Positions 43,263 through 51,933 of a DNA stretch of 64,000 nucleotides are shown one piece after another. The DNA is taken from contig CAWKGA010000007.1 of NCBI GenBank assembly GCA_963849095.1, forward strand, positions 124,001 to 188,000. Reading direction: 5' to 3'. Position numbers and translations under genes: made by a program. A model generated the notes under the pieces. That model did no database searches, had not been told where the DNA came from, and worked only from the letters and a program-made list of their open reading frames with translations. How positions within the stretch are numbered: position 1 is the first letter of the stretch; the number at the start of each line of letters is the position of its first letter. This stretch comes from JASHUC01 sp963849095. Lineage in GTDB: Bacteria > Pseudomonadota > Gammaproteobacteria > Steroidobacterales > Steroidobacteraceae.

Positions 43263-46241
43263 TCAGCTGCGGTCGCTCAAGGTCCCGAGGAACGCGATCA
43301 CATCTGCGATCTCGGCGCCGGTCAGCGCGGGCGTCTGCCCCGGCCGCCGATCGAACGGCGGGTCGGATCGATCGACGTTGTCGCGGTAAGCCGCCGGCAA
43401 GTCGTCGTAGAGCTCGGCATGGCCGCCGCGCCGCGGATACCAGCGCCCGGGATCGAGATCGCGCTCCACGTAGAAACGCAGCACCTGGTCGAGCGTCGTG
43501 AAGCGGCCGTTGTGGAAGAAGTAGGAGCGGCGGGCGACATTCCTCAGCGTGGGTGTTTGAAAGAAGCCGCAGTATTCCGCGCTCTCACGGTTGAGGTCGG
43601 TGCGCAGCGGCCCGCACAGGCCGAGGTCGTAGAAGCTCGTGTTCTCGTTGGCGGGGATCGCCGCATTTCGCGGCACCCCGAGGGCTGCGAAGCGGTAGTC
43701 GGTGAAATCGGGCGAATGTCCACCGGGTCCCGGTGCGCTCGGATGGCACTCCGCGCAGTTGCCCTTGTCCGCGGAGTTGAAGAGCTTGAGTCCACGCAGC
43801 TCCTGTGCCGTAAGGCTTCCCTTGCCCCGGAGATACTCATCGTAGCGGCTGTCATACGGATGGAAGCTCGGGTCCTCGAGCTGGAAGCGCGCGAGCGCCC
43901 TGGCGGCGAGTGCCGCCGTCCGGCGGTCGTCCTGCCAGGCCGTGGCGCCCCCGAGCGCATGGAGCCTCGCCGCCTCGGGACCTGCGCGAAGGCGGGCGGC
44001 CAGCTCGTGCACGTCGCCGTTGGCCATCTCCCGCGGGTCGAGCAGCGGGAGCAGCGCCTGAGCTTCGAGCGTGTCTACCCGGCCGTCCCACGTGAGACCC
44101 CCGCCTGGCCCTGCGTCCTCCGCGTCGTCGCTCAGCGCGACGTACAGATGGCGCGTGAAGTTCGGGGTGTCCTCACGATACCGCAGCGAGGGAACTGCGC
44201 GCAGGCCTGGCCGGTCCATGTGCGTCCCACCGACCATCACGGGGCCGGCGCCGGGCGGCGGCCCGTACGCATTGGCGGGATCGTGGCAGCTCGTGCACGC
44301 GAGTCGTCCGGAGCTCGATAGAGTCTCGTCGTAGAACAGCGCCTTGCCGAGACGGGCGAGCGGCGTGAGATGCGCCGGTGGCGTCCCGAAGTCGAACAGC
44401 GTCATCAAGTCGCCGATCGCCGGCTCGTTGATCGGGCGGTACGGATCGTCGGGCCGCGTGATCGGATCCGGCAAATGATCGCGGCTGCGGCGCGTCAGCG
44501 GCGCGAGGCCCCAGTTGCGCTCGATGAACTTCAGGATCGAGACGTGATCGTTGTAGACGTGATCGATGTGTCCGGGGCGTGCGTAGGGCGAGATGACGAG
44601 CAGCGGGATGCGCGGTCCGTCGCCGAAGAAATCGAGCGTTTGAATGTATCCCGAATCGAAGTGTCCGCCTCCCTCATCCGTCGTGGCGATGATCGCGGTG
44701 TGCGCCCAGATCGCGGGCCGCGACTTGACCTGGGCGACGATGTCCGCGAGGAAGTCCTCGTAGCTCGTCAGCACCGAATCGCCGGGATGGCCGCTGCTCA
44801 GGATCTTGGGTACGAGGAAGGACACGGCGGGCAGGGTGCCCGCCTGCAACTCGGCTGTGAAGCTCGCCAGGCCCTTCAGATGCGACCGCAGGCCGGCATT
44901 GCTCATCACGGCCCTGGAGGCCGTGAGCGGATCGCCAAGGTAGTTGTACTGCGCGCGCCGCGCGGTCGCGAGACTGACGTTCCCGCTCAGCCGCTCCTCC
45001 TCGAGGTCGGCGGGATCGCGGCCTCCCGTGTACCAACCCCAGCTCACGCCGCGGGCGGTGAGGGCTTCCGCGATCGTGCGCACCGTCTGAGGCGGGTAGT
45101 TGTAGTTGTGAGGGGCGATCGGCTGCGGGTGCCCGTCGAGGTCGTACCCGGGGGCGTAATTGTTGACGAGGTAGTAGTGTCCGGGCTCGCAACGGCTCGC
45201 GAGCCCGCGGCCGCCGAGCAGAGCGAGTATCGGGGCGACTCCCGGCTGAGCAGGATCGGCACACTCGACGTAGGATCCGCCCTGATATCCGTCTCGCCGG
45301 TAGTAGTTCGCGCTGCCCGGGGCCGGGTCGGGATTCTCGATTTGATTGGCCGGCGGGACGGCGGGCTCGCCATTCACGTTGAAGAAGGCCACATCTGCGG
45401 TCGCGATCGCGAAGAAGTTCGCGCCCGTGCCGCCCATGATGGGCTGGTGATAGTTGTCGCTCATCGCGTAACGCCGGGCGAGATCGTGAAAGACCGGCGC
45501 ATCGCCGGCTGCGATGTTCACGAATCCCATCTCCTCGCCGCCCTGTCCCGGATACGCGCGCGTCACGCCCAGGGTATCGCCGCCCAGCCCGGTGCTCACC
45601 GCGACCCACGCGTACAGGTCTGGCCTCGCGTTGTCGCCGCCCGTCTGTTGCCACATCTGAAAGAAGCGGTGCACGGGATCGCCGGTGGCGGCGCCGAGGT
45701 GGGCGACAGCCGTTGCGAGGCCGGGGCCGGCCCCGCTCCTTGGCCACACGACATACCGCGTGATCTGGAACGGGCCGGGCGGCAGGTCCCGAGGAAAGCG
45801 TAGATCCGGACCGTTGCCCACCGGCCGCAGCTCCCAGCTCAGCACGCCGATCAGCGTCGGGCGCGGCAGATATTTGTAGCGTCCGGCCCGCGGCGGATCG
45901 AGCGTGTAGTGGGACTGGGCCACCGCGCGGGCTTGCGCGGCACGGCCGTAGTGCTCGCCGGGCGTGCCGTCGGGGCGGATGATGCCCTCGGACAGAAGAT
46001 TGCGAACGCTCTCGCCCGGCGGTGGGGTGTAGGTCGCGAAGACCGAATCGAAGCTCTGATTCTCTCCGACCACCACGATCAGGTGGTCGATCGGCGTCAC
46101 CGGCGTCGGGGGCGTCCCTCGCGCGGCCGCGGAGCACACGCCGAGCCAGACGACGCCGGCCGCGGCGCACACCGCGTTGAGCACAGGCCTGCTCGCCGAC
46201 CTATCGCCTGGCGGGCGTTTCCGTATCGCTGTCCGTAACAT
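43263..46241 (-). CDS. Phosphoesterase (phospholipase C-like) fused to di-heme cytochrome c peroxidase/MauG-like domain
   Basis: This 992-aa protein starts at ATG 46241 with a hydrophobic export signal (about 20-40). The N-terminal half is a phosphoesterase-family domain of the phospholipase C/acid phosphatase type: E60-N61-Q-S63-F64-D65 near the start and D522-E-GGG-H527-F-D529, the two metal-site motifs. The C-terminal half, from about residue 620, is a di-heme peroxidase/MauG-like domain with heme motifs CTSCH (649-653) and CAECH (829-833). Both halves look complete and the frame runs through the junction with no stop. Periplasmic location is implied by both halves. The combined function is unknown. 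Confidence 0.88.
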   Translation of the reverse strand: MLRTAIRKRPPGDRSASRPVLNAVCAAAGVVWLGVCSAAARGTPPTPVTPIDHLIVVVGENQSFDSVFATYTPPPGESVRNLLSEGIIRPDGTPGEHYGRAAQARAVAQSHYTLDPPRAGRYKYLPRPTLIGVLSWELRPVGNGPDLRFPRDLPPGPFQITRYVVWPRSGAGPGLATAVAHLGAATGDPVHRFFQMWQQTGGDNARPDLYAWVAVSTGLGGDTLGVTRAYPGQGGEEMGFVNIAAGDAPVFHDLARRYAMSDNYHQPIMGGTGANFFAIATADVAFFNVNGEPAVPPANQIENPDPAPGSANYYRRDGYQGGSYVECADPAQPGVAPILALLGGRGLASRCEPGHYYLVNNYAPGYDLDGHPQPIAPHNYNYPPQTVRTIAEALTARGVSWGWYTGGRDPADLEEERLSGNVSLATARRAQYNYLGDPLTASRAVMSNAGLRSHLKGLASFTAELQAGTLPAVSFLVPKILSSGHPGDSVLTSYEDFLADIVAQVKSRPAIWAHTAIIATTDEGGGHFDSGYIQTLDFFGDGPRIPLLVISPYARPGHIDHVYNDHVSILKFIERNWGLAPLTRRSRDHLPDPITRPDDPYRPINEPAIGDLMTLFDFGTPPAHLTPLARLGKALFYDETLSSSGRLACTSCHDPANAYGPPPGAGPVMVGGTHMDRPGLRAVPSLRYREDTPNFTRHLYVALSDDAEDAGPGGGLTWDGRVDTLEAQALLPLLDPREMANGDVHELAARLRAGPEAARLHALGGATAWQDDRRTAALAARALARFQLEDPSFHPYDSRYDEYLRGKGSLTAQELRGLKLFNSADKGNCAECHPSAPGPGGHSPDFTDYRFAALGVPRNAAIPANENTSFYDLGLCGPLRTDLNRESAEYCGFFQTPTLRNVARRSYFFHNGRFTTLDQVLRFYVERDLDPGRWYPRRGGHAELYDDLPAAYRDNVDRSDPPFDRRPGQTPALTGAEIADVIAFLGTLSDRS

Positions 46242-46343
46242 GCAATGTGCCCACCGGCGAAGGTAGCGATCCCGTGTGACAGCAACGTTGCCGGCACTTT
46301 GGGTTTGCCCCGGCCGCCGAAATGCGGTTAGCGTACCCGGGAC

Positions 46344-47357
46344 ATGCGGCTTTCGGTCCTCGACCAGTCCCCCGTCTCCTCGGGCTCTACCGCGGCCGAT
46401 GCGCTCCGGCACACCATCGAGCTGGCACGCCTCGCCGACCGGCTGGGGTACGAACGCTACTGGATCGCCGAGCATCATGCGACCCAGACTCTCGCGAGCC
46501 CGGCGCCGGAGATCCTCATCGCCCGCCTGGGAGCCGAGACGGAGCGCATCCGCGTCGGCTCGGGCGGCGTCATGCTGCCGCACTACAGCCCGCTCAAGGT
46601 GGCCGAGCAGTTCCGGATGCTGCACGCGCTGTATCCGGACCGGGTGGACCTCGGCATCGGCCGGGCGCCGGGCGGCAGCCCGCTCGAGACCTTCGCGCTG
46701 CGGCGCGAGCGGCTCGACACCCCGATGCCTGATGACTTTCCGGACCAGCTGATCGAGCTCATGGGGTTCCTCCGCCACGAGTTCGCACCGCGGCATCCGT
46801 TCAGCCGCATCCGGGTCTCACCGGACACGCCCGGCTGTCCGGAGGTGTGGCTGCTCGGCTCGAGCCTCTGGAGCGCCTCCGCCGCCGCGCAGCTCGGCCT
46901 CCCGTACGCCTTCGCCCACTTCATCGCGCCGGGGCCCACGCGGGCCGCGATCGAGCATTATCGCTCCCAGTTCCAGCCTTCCCGAAACCTGCCGGAGCCC
47001 CTCGCCATCGTCGCGCTGGGCGCCATCTGCGCCGAAACGGACGAGGAGGCGGAGCGCCTGTCGTCGAGCGTCCGCCTGATGGGTCGCCGGCTGCGTCAGG
47101 GCGACCTGCGCCCCGTTCCGACCGTGGAGGAGGCACAGCGGGAGCTCGCGGAGCAGGGCCCCATCGACCTCGGCGACTCGGGCGAGTGGCCGCGGCACGT
47201 CTTCGGGTCCCCGCCGACAGTGCGCGGAAGGCTCGAGGCGATCGCCGGAGCCCTGCGGCTCGAGGAGCTGATGATCGTCACGATCGTTCACGACCATGGT
47301 GCCCGCCTGCGCTCGTACGAGCTGCTCGCACGAGCTTTCGGCCTGCGGCAGTGCTAA
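46344..47357 (+). CDS. LLM-class flavin-dependent oxidoreductase
   Basis: This 337-aa protein belongs to the luciferase-like monooxygenase family, of the YhbW/MsnO8 type: it begins RLSVLDQSPVSSGSTAADAL, then YWIAEHHATQTLASPAPEI, RIRVGSGGVMLPHYSPLKVA and DRVDLGIGRAPGGSPLETFA. These are TIM-barrel enzymes using FMN or F420. The ATG at 46344 directly precedes the family N-terminus. It is divergent from the phosphoesterase-peroxidase gene across 102 bases. A separate flavin reductase is needed in FMN types; none is adjacent. The substrate is unknown. Confidence 0.92.
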   Translation: MRLSVLDQSPVSSGSTAADALRHTIELARLADRLGYERYWIAEHHATQTLASPAPEILIARLGAETERIRVGSGGVMLPHYSPLKVAEQFRMLHALYPDRVDLGIGRAPGGSPLETFALRRERLDTPMPDDFPDQLIELMGFLRHEFAPRHPFSRIRVSPDTPGCPEVWLLGSSLWSASAAAQLGLPYAFAHFIAPGPTRAAIEHYRSQFQPSRNLPEPLAIVALGAICAETDEEAERLSSSVRLMGRRLRQGDLRPVPTVEEAQRELAEQGPIDLGDSGEWPRHVFGSPPTVRGRLEAIAGALRLEELMIVTIVHDHGARLRSYELLARAFGLRQC

Positions 47358-47388
47358 AGTCGCGCCCTCAGGTGGAGGGGAGAATCCT

Positions 47389-48168
47389 ATGCTGCGTGCA
47401 TCTCGATGGTTTGCGGCGGCGTGCGCTGCCGTTCTCATGTTCAGCGTAGCCGGCGCCAGGGCGGCCGGACACGTTCCCGAGTACATCACCAACGCCGTCA
47501 ATGATTCCGCGCGGCCGGACGCGGACAAGATGGTCGACGCAGATCGCAAGCCCGCAGAGACGCTTGCCTTCTCGCACGTGAAGCCTGGCGACAGCGTCGC
47601 CGAGTTGATGCCCGGTAGAGGCTACTTCACGCGCATGCTGAGCGTGGTCGTCGGTCCCTCGGGCCATGTGTACGCGATCGTGCCTCCGTCGCGGCCGGGT
47701 ATGCGCATGGACATGGGAGCTGCGGCCAAGGCGATCGCCGCCGATCCGCACTACTCGAACGTGACGGTTTTGGCGACGCTCGGCACGGACAACTACGGGC
47801 TTCCGGGTCCGGTCGATCTCGTCTGGACGACGGACAACTATCACGACTTTCATAACGGTCCGCGCGGCTCAAAGGTCGACATCGCGCCCTTCAACAAGCT
47901 CGTGTTCGATGCCCTCAAGCCTGGTGGAATCTTCCTCGTGGTGGATCACGCCGGAGCGGCTGGCACCGGGGTCACCCAGACGAGCACTCTGCACCGGATC
48001 GATCCGGCGGCGGCGCGCAAGGAAATCGAGGCTGCGGGATTCAAGCTGGCTGCGCACAGCAACGCGCTCCGCAATGCGAAGGATACGCACACCTCGAGGA
48101 TCTTCGATTCCTCGATCAAGGGTCACACGGATAAGTTCATGTACCGGTTCCTGAAGCCGGCGAGCTAG
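47389..48168 (+). CDS. Exported class I SAM-dependent methyltransferase-like protein
   Basis: This 259-aa protein has a clear signal peptide (FAAACAAVLMFSVAGARA, cut near residue 25), followed by a methyltransferase-like fold: SVAELMPGRGYFTRMLSVVV as motif I, then VDLVWTTDNYHDFHN and LKPGGIFLVVDHAGAAGTG. The start ATG 47389 has GGTGGAGGGG upstream. A SAM-binding enzyme in the periplasm is puzzling because SAM is cytoplasmic; the family is widespread with unresolved function and may not bind SAM. The 3' end overlaps the convergent peptidase gene by 32 bases. Confidence 0.86.
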   Translation: MLRASRWFAAACAAVLMFSVAGARAAGHVPEYITNAVNDSARPDADKMVDADRKPAETLAFSHVKPGDSVAELMPGRGYFTRMLSVVVGPSGHVYAIVPPSRPGMRMDMGAAAKAIAADPHYSNVTVLATLGTDNYGLPGPVDLVWTTDNYHDFHNGPRGSKVDIAPFNKLVFDALKPGGIFLVVDHAGAAGTGVTQTSTLHRIDPAAARKEIEAAGFKLAAHSNALRNAKDTHTSRIFDSSIKGHTDKFMYRFLKPAS

Positions 48169-50110
48169 CCGGATCCGCCGAGCGCGTCGGATCCGCCGGA
48201 GTGAAGCCGAGCACATCGCCATAGAAGGCGAGCTCGGCCTCGAGCGAGCGCACGATGCTCTCGGCCTTGCGAAAGCCGTGCTGCTCGCCCGGGAACTCGA
48301 CGTAGGCAACGGGAACTCCCTTGCGCTCGAGCGCCGCCACGATCGCGCGCGACTGGCTCGGCGGAACCACCTTGTCCTCGGCGCCCTGGAAGGTGATGAG
48401 CGGCGCGCGGAATGAGTCGAGGTGGCGGATGGGCGCACGCGCTTCGTACACCGCGCGGCCCTGCGGCAGCGGAGCGACCAGGCGGTCGAGATAGCGGCTC
48501 TCGAACTTGTGCGTGTCGCGGGCGAGCGCCTCGAGATCGCTGACGCCGTAGTAGTTGGCGCCGACCTTGAACACGTCGTGGAAGGCGAGCGCGGCAAGCA
48601 CCGTGAAGCCTCCGGCGCTGCCGCCGCGAATGGCCGCGCGGCTCCCGTCCACTCGCCCGGTCTCGGCGAGAAACTTCGCACCTGCCACGACGTCTTCGAC
48701 ATCGACGATGCCCCAGTTACCCTCCAGGCGCTCGCGGTACGCGCGGCCGTAGCCGCTGCTGCCGCCGTAGTTCACGTCGAGCAGCGCGAAGCCGCGCGAG
48801 GTCCAGTACTGCGTCGCGAGACTGAGCTCGGGCTTCGAATGGCTGGTCGGGCCGCCATGAGCTTTCACGATGAGCGGCGGCCGCTCGCCGTCCGGCGCGC
48901 AGAAATCGGCGTTCACGGGCGGATAGAAGAATGCATGCGCCGTGAGCCCGCCGGCCGTCGGATACTCGATCGGCTCGGCAACGGAGAGATATCGCCTGTC
49001 CACTTTCAGCTCACCGGCGGCGCGCAGGACCCGGTGGCTTCCCGTCGCGAGATCGATGGCGACGACCGCCGGCTCCTCGACAGCGGATGCGGCGACGGCG
49101 ACCGCCGTGGCGGGAGACAGCAGCTCGATGCTCGACAATCCGACGAACGGTAGCTCGAGCGGGCGAACCTTGCCCGATGCCAGCTCCACGACGGCCAGCT
49201 CGTCTCGGGCGGCGACGCCATGGCGCACCACGGCGTGGCCGTCTCCCGTCAGCGCGTAGTTGGATTGCCCGAGCGTCCAAAGAGGGCTCGCAAGCTCCGC
49301 CTCGATCGAGAAGACGGCCTCCACGCGGCCGCTCCCCCATCGATACAGATTCCACCAGCCCGTCCTGTCGGAGATGAAATAGAGCGTCCCATCGGCGTCC
49401 CAGCGCGGCTCGACCACCGACTCCCGCGGGCCGCGGGCGATGGCCGTCACGCCGGCAAGCCCCGCCGGTGTCCGTTCCGCAACGTAGAGCGTCGTCGCGT
49501 CCCAGGGCATGTCCGGATGATTCCACGCGATCCATGCGATGTGCCGGCCGTCTGGGCTCAGTCGGGGATACGCGACGAAATCGCTGTCGCCGAACAGTAC
49601 GGCGCCTGCGCTCTCATCGCCGCGTCCGACCTGCAGTGCGACGATCGCGTTCCTCGCCTCTCCCGGGCCCGAATGGTCCTCGCGCACACAGAGGAGCGAG
49701 GTCCCGGAAGGGTCGAGCTCGAAGTCGGCGTACCGGTATCCCTCCGGCGTGAGCGCGACGGGAGCCTCGCTCGCGCGCTGCACGTAGAGCCGCTGATCGG
49801 GGAAGTGAGTGAAGTAGATCCGGTCGCGGCCGACACAGTAAGGCCTGCCCCCATACTCGTGCACGCGCGTGCGCGCATTGAAGCCGGCGGGCGTCTTCTC
49901 GATCACGCCGCCGCCGGCACCGGCCGCCGTGCCGGCGCCCGCGCCCGGCCCGGGGGTCACGATCACGTAACGGCCGCCCTCGGCGGGCCGGCTCTCCACC
50001 CAGTACGGGACTCCGTCCGACACCTGCAGATAACCGAGCGTGATGGCGGAGCGCGCGAGATCCGCGGCCGTGATCGGTGAGCGCCAGGTTCCGTAAGGGG
50101 ACCGAATCAT
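48137..50110 (-). CDS. S9-family prolyl oligopeptidase-like serine peptidase
   Basis: This 657-aa protein has a seven-bladed beta-propeller N-terminal half (about 50-390, with blade motifs such as RLSPDGRHIAWIAWNHPDMP and VVEPRWDADGTLYFISDRTG) and a C-terminal alpha/beta-hydrolase domain. The catalytic triad is S498 in RGGSAGGFT, D579 in GAEDKVVPP and H611 in EQHGF. It resembles the dipeptidyl-peptidase/acylaminoacyl-peptidase branch. No signal peptide is visible, so it is probably cytoplasmic. It ends in an overlap with the exported methyltransferase gene and starts 24 bases from the end of the GGT gene, so the two peptide-degrading enzymes are likely co-transcribed. Confidence 0.93.
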   Translation of the reverse strand: MIRSPYGTWRSPITAADLARSAITLGYLQVSDGVPYWVESRPAEGGRYVIVTPGPGAGAGTAAGAGGGVIEKTPAGFNARTRVHEYGGRPYCVGRDRIYFTHFPDQRLYVQRASEAPVALTPEGYRYADFELDPSGTSLLCVREDHSGPGEARNAIVALQVGRGDESAGAVLFGDSDFVAYPRLSPDGRHIAWIAWNHPDMPWDATTLYVAERTPAGLAGVTAIARGPRESVVEPRWDADGTLYFISDRTGWWNLYRWGSGRVEAVFSIEAELASPLWTLGQSNYALTGDGHAVVRHGVAARDELAVVELASGKVRPLELPFVGLSSIELLSPATAVAVAASAVEEPAVVAIDLATGSHRVLRAAGELKVDRRYLSVAEPIEYPTAGGLTAHAFFYPPVNADFCAPDGERPPLIVKAHGGPTSHSKPELSLATQYWTSRGFALLDVNYGGSSGYGRAYRERLEGNWGIVDVEDVVAGAKFLAETGRVDGSRAAIRGGSAGGFTVLAALAFHDVFKVGANYYGVSDLEALARDTHKFESRYLDRLVAPLPQGRAVYEARAPIRHLDSFRAPLITFQGAEDKVVPPSQSRAIVAALERKGVPVAYVEFPGEQHGFRKAESIVRSLEAELAFYGDVLGFTPADPTRSADPASSPASGTGT

Positions 50111-50134
50111 GGAGTGCGTTCCCGGCCCGCCGAA

Positions 50135-51874
50135 CTAGTAGCCGACGGCTTGTCCGGTCTCGTTGCGATAATCGCTCGCACCCAGGCGCTCCCCGGTCTC
50201 GAGGTCGATCTCGATGCACTCTCCATCGCCGCGGTCGCCGTAGCCGATCCGGTATCCCTCGCCCTCGAGCAGGTGCACGGTATCCGGCGAGAAGCGGTTC
50301 CGCTCCATCCGGATCAGATCAGGCATCCATTGCTCATGGAAGCGCGGCTCATCCACGGCCTCCTGGATGTCGAGCCCGTAGTCTTCCACGCCGAGGACGA
50401 TATTGGCGACCGTCGTGATGATCGTCGGCCCTCCGGGCGTTCCCAGGACGAGCCAGAGCTTGCCTTGCTTCAGCACGATCGTCGGCGTCATCGAGGAGAG
50501 CGGCCGCTTGCCGGGGGCGATGTCGTTCGCCGAGCCCTGGATCAAGCCAAACATGTTGGCGACGCCGGCCTTGGAGGAGAAGTCGTCCATCTCGTCGTTC
50601 AAGAGGAATCCGAGCGGACCGACCGTGACGTTCGAGCCAAACAGGCCGTTGAGCGTCGTGGTGACGGCGACCGCGTTGCCCTCGGCGTCGACCACTGAGT
50701 AGTGCGTCGTCTGGTCGGATTCCCGCGCCTGCGGGAGGATCGGATGCTTGGCCGCGTACTGCAGCAGGTCCGCAAAAGTCGCGGGACGCTCGAGGGACGC
50801 ATTGCCGCTCGCCCGGTCGGGCTGGATCGAGGCGCGCCACGCCGCCGCGTATCGCTTGTCGAGCAGCTCGAGGACCGGAGCGCCGGTGAAGTCCGGGTCG
50901 CCGAGGAACTGGGCGCGGTCGAAGAAGGCGCGCCGGTAGGCTTCCGAGATGAGGTGAATGGACTCTGCGGAGTCGAGTCCCGCCTGCTTCAAGTCGACCC
51001 CTTCGAGAATGTTGAGCGCCTCGATCAGCGCAATGCCGCCCGACGATGGCGGCGGAGCGCTGATGATCTCCAGGTCGCGATAGGTGCCGCGCACCGGCGC
51101 GCGATCCTTCACCCGGTAGTCCGCGAGGTCCTGCGCCGTGATGAGGCCGCCGCCCTGCTGGATGAAGGCGGCGATCTCGCGCGCCATCGTGCCTGTATAA
51201 AAATCATCCGGCTTCGCGGCGATGCGCTCGAGTGTCCGGGCAAGCGCCGGCTGCTTGAAGATGTCGCCCTGCTGCCATCCCTTGCCGCCGTTCTGGAAGA
51301 TGCGCTTCGAGTCGGGAAACTGCGCGAGGCTCCGGTCGAGCGACATCGAGCGCGCATCGCTCCAGCTCAAAGCATAGCCTCGGCGCGCGAGACGGATGGC
51401 GGGCGCCATCACGCGCTTGAGCGTGAGCCTGCCGAAGTGCTGCTCGGCGTACACCAGCCCCTTCACGGACCCCGGCACTGCGACGGCGAGATAGCCGATG
51501 CGGCTCAAACGGGGGATGACGTTCCCCTGGGCGTCCTGGTACATGTTCGCCGTCGCCTTGCCGGGCGCCGTCTCGCGGAAGTCGATGAAATGGGTCTCGC
51601 CGCCATGGAGGCGGACGAGCATGAATCCGCCGCCTCCCAGATTGCCGGCCGCGGGGTGGACCACCGCCAGCGCGAATCCGGTCGCCACGGCGGCATCGAT
51701 GGCGTTGCCCCCGGCCCGCAGCATCTCGACGCCCGCCTGTGAGGCCAGCTCCTCGACACTCACCACCATTCCATGGGGCGCGTGTACGGGATGCAGGCTT
51801 CCCCCGGCGAGCGACAGAGGAGACGCCGCGATTGCGGTAAGCAGCACGAGGAAGGCCGGCAGAGGAATTTTCAC
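50135..51874 (-). CDS. ggt: Gamma-glutamyltransferase
   Basis: This 579-aa periplasmic enzyme cleaves gamma-glutamyl bonds of glutathione and self-processes into two subunits. Cleavage occurs before the nucleophile T389 in TTHYSVVD, in the usual QTTHYS context. The N-terminal HGMVVSVEELASQAGVEMLR and NLGGGGFMLVR, and the C-terminal GSPGGPTIITTV-like LGTPGGPTIITTV, are standard. I placed the start at GTG 51874 to give a normal signal peptide (PLPAFLVLLTAIAASPLSLA); an earlier GTG at 51931 only adds an unlikely tail. The S9 peptidase gene follows 24 bases downstream. Confidence 0.94.
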   Translation of the reverse strand: MKIPLPAFLVLLTAIAASPLSLAGGSLHPVHAPHGMVVSVEELASQAGVEMLRAGGNAIDAAVATGFALAVVHPAAGNLGGGGFMLVRLHGGETHFIDFRETAPGKATANMYQDAQGNVIPRLSRIGYLAVAVPGSVKGLVYAEQHFGRLTLKRVMAPAIRLARRGYALSWSDARSMSLDRSLAQFPDSKRIFQNGGKGWQQGDIFKQPALARTLERIAAKPDDFYTGTMAREIAAFIQQGGGLITAQDLADYRVKDRAPVRGTYRDLEIISAPPPSSGGIALIEALNILEGVDLKQAGLDSAESIHLISEAYRRAFFDRAQFLGDPDFTGAPVLELLDKRYAAAWRASIQPDRASGNASLERPATFADLLQYAAKHPILPQARESDQTTHYSVVDAEGNAVAVTTTLNGLFGSNVTVGPLGFLLNDEMDDFSSKAGVANMFGLIQGSANDIAPGKRPLSSMTPTIVLKQGKLWLVLGTPGGPTIITTVANIVLGVEDYGLDIQEAVDEPRFHEQWMPDLIRMERNRFSPDTVHLLEGEGYRIGYGDRGDGECIEIDLETGERLGASDYRNETGQAVGY

Positions 51875-51933
51875 GAAGAGCCCCGATCCCAAGGAGGAGA
51901 TGGCGAGTATAGCCGCGGTGGAGCGGCGCACGA

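Noticed and set aside
43178..43501. Plus-strand frame opposite the 3' end of the phosphoesterase-peroxidase gene
   Set aside because: The frame is Arg-rich without motifs and is antisense to the peroxidase C-terminus.
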